This document shows, in pieces, positions 34,318 to 40,270 of a DNA stretch of 40,270 nucleotides (position 1 is the first letter of the stretch; the number at the start of each line of letters is the position of its first letter). The stretch lies in the NCBI RefSeq assembly GCF_000281045.1, contig NW_008246090.1:147562-187831 (forward strand), written 5' to 3'. The stretch comes from Saprolegnia diclina VS20. Taxonomy: Eukaryota; Oomycota; Saprolegniomycetes; Saprolegniales; Saprolegniaceae. The position numbers and the translations under genes were made by a program. The notes under the pieces were generated by a model. That model was not told where the DNA came from, ran no database searches, and saw only the letters and a program-made list of their open reading frames with translations.

Positions 34318-35166
34318 ATGTCGGGCGAGAAGACCATCTACTTTGTGCGCCATGGCGAGTCGACCTTTAACGAGTGGCGAACGCGCAGCCTCTGGACCTT
34401 CTCGTGGATCTTTGTCAAGGACCCAATGATCATCGACGCTCCGCTGAGCCCGAAGGGCGAGCTGCAGGTGCGAGACTGCCTCGTCGAGCCCCGACTGAGC
34501 TGGGCACTAGGTACAGCAGCTCCATAACGAGATCCTGCAAAAGAAGCTCCACGAATCCATTCAACTTGTACGGTTGAAGGTATCTACATTGCTCTCAAGT
34601 TGGTCGTAGGTCATCACAAGCCCTCTGACGCGTGCGATTCAGACGGCGCTTGGCGGCTTTGAAGGCAGCAGCATTCCGTTCCAAGGTTCCATCGTCCTCG
34701 TGCTCAGCTAATTAATGGTTTGCTTGTGTAGTTCACGCGAGCTGCCGCGAGATGCTCGACACCGCCTGTGACATTGGTCGCCAGCCATCGGGTGGGCTTG
34801 CACTAGTCGGTTGTGTGGCAGAGTCTCACGCATGCCATAGAGTTGGCAGAGGCATTCATGGGAAAATGCGTTGACTTTACGAGTCTGCGCGATTATTGGT
34901 GGCTGCCGACACCTCCGGCGACACCAATGCCGACGCCGACGACGCCCAAGGACGTAGCGCCGCTTCGCGAGACGTCGACGGAAGTTAATCGCCGCATTTT
35001 GGAGCTGCTGCGTCATCTGAACGAGCTGCCTGAGATGCACATTGCCGTCGTGTGCCACAGTAGCTTCATCAAGCGTGCGACCAAGGCCTCTCGGAAGCTC
35101 GCCAACTGCGAGATGCACGCGATTTCACTGCGGGAATTGCAGCGTCTCCATGCCCCATCGGCGTAG
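34318..35166 (+). CDS. Histidine phosphatase superfamily (phosphoglycerate-mutase-like) protein
   Basis: The start is the ATG at 34318 (MSGEKTIYFVRHGESTFNEW) and the stop ends at 35166. Exons join across short introns near 34469-34511, 34580-34610, 34685-34731 and 34799-34850. The catalytic RHGE is at residues 11-14. VITSPLTRAIQTALGGF supplies the second conserved Arg, and HASCREML the acid/base region. The second catalytic His is in IAVVCHSSFIKRA. The substrate may be a phosphosugar, a phospholipid head group or a phosphoprotein; the sequence does not decide. The insert PTPPATPMPTPTTPKD is a Pro/Thr-rich loop. There is no signal peptide. Confidence 0.85.
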
Positions 35167-35476
35167 TCCATCGTATCAAGAGAACACGAGTGCTGGCGTA
35201 CACGACACCACAGCGTACTATCCGACGCCACTGCAGTAGTATCCGCATGGCTAAAGCTGCAAGTATATCACTGAGCCGCCGCGGCGGAGTTGCAGTTGGA
35301 AGCAGTGGTGGTTTCTATGGATGAGAAAATGATATTCCGTGCGTACCGGTGCGATACCATAACATTAGCATGTCTACGCTAGTCGTTTTTCTAAAGTAGC
35401 TACTATTGTGTTAGCCTTATGAATACCCTGGCTTGATGCCGTTGACGCATGAAAGGTTGTCGCCAAACGATTTCAC

Positions 35477-35498
35477 ATCCGGATATCGTGATCCGGAT
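35477..35498. promoter_or_regulatory. Paired ATCCGGAT palindromes upstream of the DnaJ gene
   Basis: Two exact ATCCGGAT copies at 35477-35484 and 35491-35498, six bases apart, about 100 bp before the DnaJ ATG. This is the densest example of the element in the window. Confidence 0.5.
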
Positions 35499-35592
35499 AC
35501 GCACATGCAGCACAGCGGAGTGATGGTACAGACCAGCATTCTCGGCTGGTGTACCGTGGGCGTCCTTTCTCCACCATTCCCGGAACCTCGCG

Positions 35593-36360
35593 ATGCTGCT
35601 GCGAACGCTTCAGCGCGCCTCGACCGTGCGTCTGGCGTCTACTGCACCGCTGCGCCCGAGCCTCGCCAGCGCGCAGACGACCGTGCGCTACATCTTCTCG
35701 TCGTCGGCGACGAAGAAGGACCCGTACAACCTGCTCAACGTGCCTCGGACCGCGACGGCCAAGGACATCAAGCTCGCCTACTTTCGCGAAGCTAAAAAGT
35801 GCCATCCCGATCTCAACCCAAACGACAAGCAAGCGGCCAACAAGTTTCGCGGCCTCACTGAAGCGTACGAGATCCTGAGCGACCCGACACGGCGCGCCGA
35901 GCTCGACAGCGCCGGCAGTTCGTCGCGCTTTTGGCAGCAGACGTCGTCGCCGCCGCCACCGCACCATGAAGAAGAGGTCTTTAGCTCCGTGCTGGGCGAT
36001 GCGACGATCGTCAAGGACGCATTCCAGCTGTATGTGCGTGATCTCCACGGCGAGTTTGTGTTTGCGCGCGAGTCGGCGGCGCGCGGCGAGTGGCGCAACG
36101 TGTGGCAGGTAGTCGTCGAGCGCAAGGGCCTCGTCTTTGGCGTGCTCATGCCCATTGCGCTCTTCGTGCGCTTCCCGGCGGTCATCCCGTGGATCGGCCG
36201 CGGCCTCGTGCTCGGTGGCGAGCTCCTCATAGGGGCACTCGCCTACTCGCCGGCGTTGCGGCGGGCTTCGGGCTGGCTCTGGCGGCGCATCGTCCAGCTC
36301 TCGCGCGACCGCAAGGCGCGCAAGCCCACGCCGCGGCAGTCGCGCCGACGCAAATCTTAG
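35593..36360 (+). CDS. Mitochondrial-type DnaJ (J-domain) membrane protein
   Basis: A single-exon gene of 255 aa. The N-terminal 40 residues are rich in Arg, Ser, Ala and Thr and lack acidic residues (MLLRTLQRASTVRLASTAPL), as in a mitochondrial presequence. The J domain occupies about residues 43-105 (DPYNLLNVPRTATAKDIKLA) with the HPD triad at 71-73, needed to stimulate Hsp70 ATPase. Downstream are a Pro-rich linker, then one or two hydrophobic segments (FGVLMPIALFVRFPAVIPW, GELLIGALAYSPALRR) and a very basic tail. The domain order fits a matrix-imported or inner-membrane J protein; the precise partner is not clear. There is no Gly/Phe region or Cys-rich zinc region (class C J protein). Confidence 0.85.
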   Translation: MLLRTLQRASTVRLASTAPLRPSLASAQTTVRYIFSSSATKKDPYNLLNVPRTATAKDIKLAYFREAKKCHPDLNPNDKQAANKFRGLTEAYEILSDPTRRAELDSAGSSSRFWQQTSSPPPPHHEEEVFSSVLGDATIVKDAFQLYVRDLHGEFVFARESAARGEWRNVWQVVVERKGLVFGVLMPIALFVRFPAVIPWIGRGLVLGGELLIGALAYSPALRRASGWLWRRIVQLSRDRKARKPTPRQSRRRKS

Positions 36361-36707
36361 ATACTCGTATTCCCATGACTCTATATCGTATACCATTTTT
36401 CGCGTTTGCAATCGAGGATTGGTGGAGCGGCGGGTGCGCCCGGTCAAGCATTCGCCAATGAGCAATTGAAGACAGGCCTGCCGGTCGTGGCCACAGCGTC
36501 GCCGCGACTCCCAGGCACCGACCCCGATGAATGTCAGCGACCGTGAAGAGCGCCCACGAGCACCAACTAGCTGCCGGTTCCTCTCGTGCCAACGAGCGCG
36601 CACAAGCTTGTGTGCGCCCATGTGCCAAAGAGGTCCCGCACGAACGACTGCGTGATGAAGAGACTTAGAATGAGAGTATTTTATGTAACATAGACGTGAA
36701 TGGTCAT
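36361..36707. other. Spacer between the DnaJ gene and the Crypton
   Basis: No gene is seen. A 133-codon antisense frame runs into the DnaJ gene and is a shadow. The boundary of the Crypton on this side is not marked by a terminal repeat, as expected for the family. Confidence 0.4.
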
Positions 36708-39605
36708 CTACTGTAGATGCTTCAGAATAAGCTTCGGGAGGCCATCGTAGTTGACGGGAGTGACCTCGTCCCATAGCGTCTTGCCGTCGAGCATGCGCTG
36801 GGTCGCCGAGGCCATATCCACGATCTTTGTTGTCGTGGCGGTAGGCCCTCTCACGCAGTCGCCGAAGCGAGTACGTAGGCTCGACGCGCTGGACGCCACG
36901 TCTTTTCCGTCCAAGAGCTTGAAGTTAGCGAACAACGCCACTTCCAGCTTCTCGGCCACGGCGAGGACGTGGGACTTCCACTTGGTGTAAGCTGCCATAT
37001 CGACGTCACGGTCGACTGGGGCCGAGATACGAAAGGGAACTTGAGCTACGAGCTCGATAATGGCCAACGAACTCTTGAGGTTGCTCATCTGTGGATTGGT
37101 AAGGTCCACCTTGGATCTCGCGCGTCCAGGGTTCTTCGGTAAACCACTTGTAGACAAAGGTTTTGGGCGTAATCTTGTTGTAGGTGTCGAGCCAATGCAT
37201 CGGTGTCGCTGCGAGTGGTGCGATCGCAGCTGGTGGGCTCTCCACGAGTGCCGGTGCCAGTGGCGGCTGCGAGCCACCAGACGACAACTGTTGCTGTTGC
37301 AGCATGACCTGCGTGAAGCGCTCGAAACTAGCCTGCAGCACATCCAACTTCGCGTGCAGCTCGCGGAACTGCATCGGGATGTCGCACGTCTTGCATTCGT
37401 GTCGAGGGTGATCCGACTCGAACTTCTGGCGAATCGTGTCAGACGCCGCCTTCAGCTGCTCAAGCGAGCAGCGCGATTCATCGCACGCGCCCCGAACGAC
37501 GCGTGCGAGGTCCGACGTTGGGCTCAGCTCGAGGAGGAACGGGAGGTGCATGAGCAAGGATGCGAAGAGAGCGTTGCACACGGCGTTGGGCACGTTGGAG
37601 CGCTCCTGTGTGCCGTTGAACCCGAGTGCGTTCTTGAAGACTCTGTGCTTGAAACGGAGCAGCGCCGCGTTGTCTTGCTCTGTGTGCGTGTCGGTCACTG
37701 GCTTCAACGACGGCGGAATCACCGTCGCCTCGGGGTCCCAACCGGAGAGACACTTGGCGATTTTTTTATCGTCCTGTAGGGTGGTTCCTATTTCGTAGTA
37801 CAAGACACGAGGTGCAAACGTGGACATTAGCGGTTGGCGTACCAATGTATGCAAATGCTTTGCTCAGAGAGTCCATCGGCCAATGGCCGCGCGTGCAAAT
37901 CCATTGCATGTTGATATTGTGCGAGGAACTGGCACACGCCGCAGAGCCTCGACAAACCGAGTGCAACTGCAGGCCGGGTGTGAGACCGACAGAGTCCAGC
38001 TCGTCAACAACCCCTAATGTGTGGTTACATGAGACACCGATTTGCGAGTCGAAGTAGCACCGCTTCCCTTGTACTCGCGCTCGAGGTCCTTCAGTTGGGC
38101 GTTGAGTAGCTGGGCCATCGATGGTCTCTTTCTGTCGGCCTGGATCTTGGCCCTGGCCGCTTTTGCCTCTGCGCCGGCATCATCGGGCTCGTCGTCGTCA
38201 AACTCCGGTGTCTCTCCAAGGTCGTCCGCGATGCCCTCGATGGAAGCCTCGAGCTGGGATATAGCCCCAACGTCCTCCATGTCCTAGTGCACATGGTATA
38301 GCGACTAGAACGCATTTTCCAAGAGGTGGCGTACGCGAGTCGAAGACCCTTGGTCGCGGACGAGCTCGATAACAAGTGGGCTCGGCTCGGATGTAACGAG
38401 CAGGACAGCGAGAGCCACAAATGGGCATAGCAACGGATCAGTCTTATGTGGAACAAGCGCAACTCCTTGCAGCGACGACGTCTTCAGTCGGGCAAAGTTG
38501 ACAAACAGATCGCCACCGGGCACGATCGAGAGCTAGCCAGACTTGAAAGTGGTACTGCGATCCTACATACAACGATGTAGGACCTGTTGCCGCGTTAGCC
38601 AGCACGAATCAATAGCACGCCCAAGCATGTGCCACATGATGGTGAGAGTGCACGCCACGTGAATCGACTTTTTGTCGCCTAAGTCCTCACAGTGATACAC
38701 ATGTTCAAGATCGTCAGATTATACCTCTCTTGTGTAGCATGCTGCCGAGAATGTTGACGTCTTGGACGGTCATGGCAGGCGCTTGCTGCTGGAAGAGTTG
38801 CTTCTGGCCTGCTCGGTCCGTAAACTTGTGTCTTAAGAAACTACGAATCTTCGTGCACCGCGCCGAGTTCCTGAGGCTCGTTGCGCTGAAGTCCTGTATC
38901 ATGCGGTTCTTGATCTACAAACATGGACGCTCAACAGTGGTTTAGAGAGCTAACATTTAGACCTGCGAGAGATAGTTGTCTGCAGTGCCCAACGAGAGCA
39001 CGCCCTCGCTGTTCTTCGACCGCTTGGACGTGCGGTTGTAGAGGAACACGACAAAGTTGTGAAGAATCGTGTAGATGTTGCGGCGTGGGAGCGCACTGCT
39101 CTCGACCTCTGCCGCTCTGGTCTTCTTCCAGTCCTCTCGCACAGTGTCCCAAGTGTAGTTGGCCTCGGTCATAAAGGCGTCGAAAATCGCCTCCGCGGAA
39201 CGTCTTTGGCCTAGTCAATGCGAGTTTATTACGTCCCGGCGAGTGAGGACATCGTACCGCGTGTGCCGGGGGGCACGCCGACGTCGTCAACCTCTTCTCC
39301 GATTTCTCCGTCAGAACCAAGGGACTCGGCCACTGGCAGTAGGAACCCTGGAGACTCGACGTCCTACAGCCCCTCTTGAACAACACAGCACTTGGACGCA
39401 GCCCCTCTTGAACAACACAGCACTTGGACGCAGGCGGTACGCGCACCTGGTTTGACACTTGTCTAGCGGCATTGCTCGTCGTCGCTTTGGCAGCCGACCT
39501 GGGCGCTGCCCTAGCTGTCCTGATCCGCTTCACCAGCCTCCTTGGTGGGTCAGCGTCGTCTTCGTCCGCGCCCTCCGCCCGCTGCTTTCGCTTTGCCTCC
39601 ACCAT
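36708..39605 (-). mobile_element. Crypton DNA transposon: intron-rich tyrosine recombinase gene
   Basis: Read from Met 39605 (MVEAKRKQRAEGADEDDADP) to the stop at 36708. Exons join in frame through introns of 46-51 nt plus one of 81 nt. They give a basic/acidic N-terminus and then EAIFDAFMTEANYTWDTVRE and NIYTILHNFVVFLYNR. The catalytic domain carries IMWHMLGRAIDSCW (first Arg), FVNFARLKTSSLQGV, PHKTDPLLCPFVAL, LHSVCRGSAA (H-x-x-R), WICTRGHWPM and SKAFAYIGTPT (likely nucleophile Tyr). The C-terminal region has a Gln-rich coil and a GCR1_C-like part (FVYKWFTEEPW, LEVALFANF). Cryptons excise and insert by tyrosine-recombinase chemistry and have no terminal inverted repeats. All catalytic residues seem present. 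One frame change near 37110 is not explained by a normal intron, so activity is doubtful. Confidence 0.85.
39367..39430. repeat. Tandem duplication, 2 x 32 bp
   Basis: Two identical adjacent 32-bp copies (39367-39398 and 39399-39430), each starting CAGCCCCTCTTGAAC. They lie inside a predicted intron of the Crypton gene and enlarge it from about 49 to 81 nt. The identity of the copies points to a recent event or an assembly artefact. Confidence 0.9.
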
Positions 39606-39825
39606 TGTTATTGTGGTCTGCGATGTTTCGAAAGATCTCGTGGCTCCTCAGAAGGTCGATCTGTCAGGTGACAACACGGACAGGGGGTCCCCATTGTTCT
39701 GGTCGTGACCAGTTGGACTCCGGGATAATCAAGCAACATCCCTGAGTCTGGTTTCGTCCACGAGCAAGAACCGAACACCATGATCCCCCCATGCGCCAGC
39801 AACCCAGATCCTCCCTCAAGGTTTC

Positions 39826-40234
39826 CATTAGGTTTAGGTCTAGTTTGCTGTAAGCTTGGATAATCATCAGTTCTCATTTCTTCTCGTCCTGCGCAGCCAC
39901 ATCCGGTGGTGGACAGAATAAAACTAGTTTTTCAACGGAAGAAACGAAAAACGCTCAAGATGTCATCCCCCAGCACGCCAAAGTCGACCGCCGGTCGCAT
40001 TTTTTCGCCGATCGTCGAGGCCTCGCCGATCGCCGACCCAAGCTCTGCTCCAAGCGGCCTTCCCACTTTGCCGGACTCGCCGGCCAACGTGCGCCGCGAC
40101 TCGGACGCAAGCGTATCCCGTTTCTTCAACTGAAAAAACTAGTTTTAATCCGTCCACCACCGAATGTGGCTGCGCAGGACGAGAAGAAGTGACAACTGAT
40201 GATTATCCAAGCTTACTGCAAACTAGACCTAATG
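39826..40234. mobile_element. Short inverted-repeat element (MITE-like)
   Basis: The left arm (39826 to about 39955) and the right arm (40119-40234) are inverted copies of about 115-130 bp, with few differences: both contain AAGCTTGGATAATCATCAGT, then TCTCGTCCTGCGCAGCCACA, GGTGGTGGAC and AAACTAGTTTTT. The interior is about 160 bp. The GGTGGTGGAC start followed by an A/T-rich block resembles ends of Tc1/mariner-type elements, so a non-autonomous member is likely. No transposase is inside. An open frame from 39960 (57 codons, MSSPSTPKSTAGRIFSPIVE) runs into the right arm; whether it is translated is unknown. Confidence 0.75.
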
Positions 40235-40270
40235 AACGCGCGTTTGCTCAAATCCAAGCTACAGAACTAC

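Noticed and set aside
34735-35166. A separate gene starting near 34857 (MGKCVDFTSLRD)
   Set aside because: The sequence continues the histidine phosphatase across short introns and contains its second catalytic His.

Overview
The window looks like nuclear DNA of an oomycete, most likely of the order Saprolegniales. The evidence is a dense gene layout on both strands, GC-rich exons cut by very short GT-AG introns (mostly 40-55 nt), protein families typical of that group (three-site cGMP-dependent-type kinase, DUF4743 Nudix, S28 peptidase, Crypton), and AT-rich spacers. The order is inferred; the eukaryotic, short-intron nature is seen directly. There is one assembly gap (26590-27433).

Layout. 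1-97 is a (GATA)n microsatellite. 178-3101 (+) is a TPR plus cyclic-nucleotide-binding-like protein. 3131-4216 (-) is a Nudix hydrolase and 4874-5413 (-) a DinB-like protein. 5921-6865 (+) is a tetraspanin. 6973-8361 (-) is an unknown helical protein, divergent from 8492-11075 (+), a DDX24/Mak5-like RNA helicase. 11187-11760 holds a B-box-like relic. 12446-13996 (+) is an S28 serine peptidase homologue whose nucleophile Ser is replaced by Gly; it converges on a cytochrome P450 (14068-15934, -). 17081-20027 (+) is a PKG-type kinase. 20382-21065 (+) is Utp23, and 21131-22423 (-) is a PLP cysteine-desulfurase-like enzyme.

23129-23432 (+) and 25588-26125 (-) are two short intron-containing genes for small single-span membrane proteins; they flank deoxyhypusine synthase (24166-25549, +). 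A mitochondrial carrier (26335-27470, -) is broken by the gap. 28188-29774 (+) is a TPR protein. A partial copy of its last exon lies at 32738-32966, ending tail to tail with a DTW-domain protein that carries two zinc knuckles (32963-34024, -). Between them are remnants of a leucine-rich-repeat gene and an AT-rich island holding tRNA-Gly(GCC). Then come a histidine phosphatase (34318-35166, +) and a mitochondrial-type DnaJ protein (35593-36360, +). The right end is mobile DNA: an intron-rich, almost whole Crypton tyrosine-recombinase transposon (36708-39605, -) and a short inverted-repeat element (39826-40234).

How the parts relate. DDX24/Mak5 and Utp23 serve ribosome assembly, and deoxyhypusine synthase activates eIF5A. 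These three genes carry CCAAT-type boxes close upstream. A palindromic ATCCGGAT element recurs in several intergenic promoter regions (near the tetraspanin, Utp23, DTW/phosphatase and DnaJ genes, with a near match at the helicase). Otherwise the neighbours look like unrelated housekeeping genes. I did not find a clustered defence or biosynthetic system. The strongest oddities are the promoter palindrome, the Crypton, the S28 pseudoenzyme, the mixed-specificity kinase and the micro-genes.
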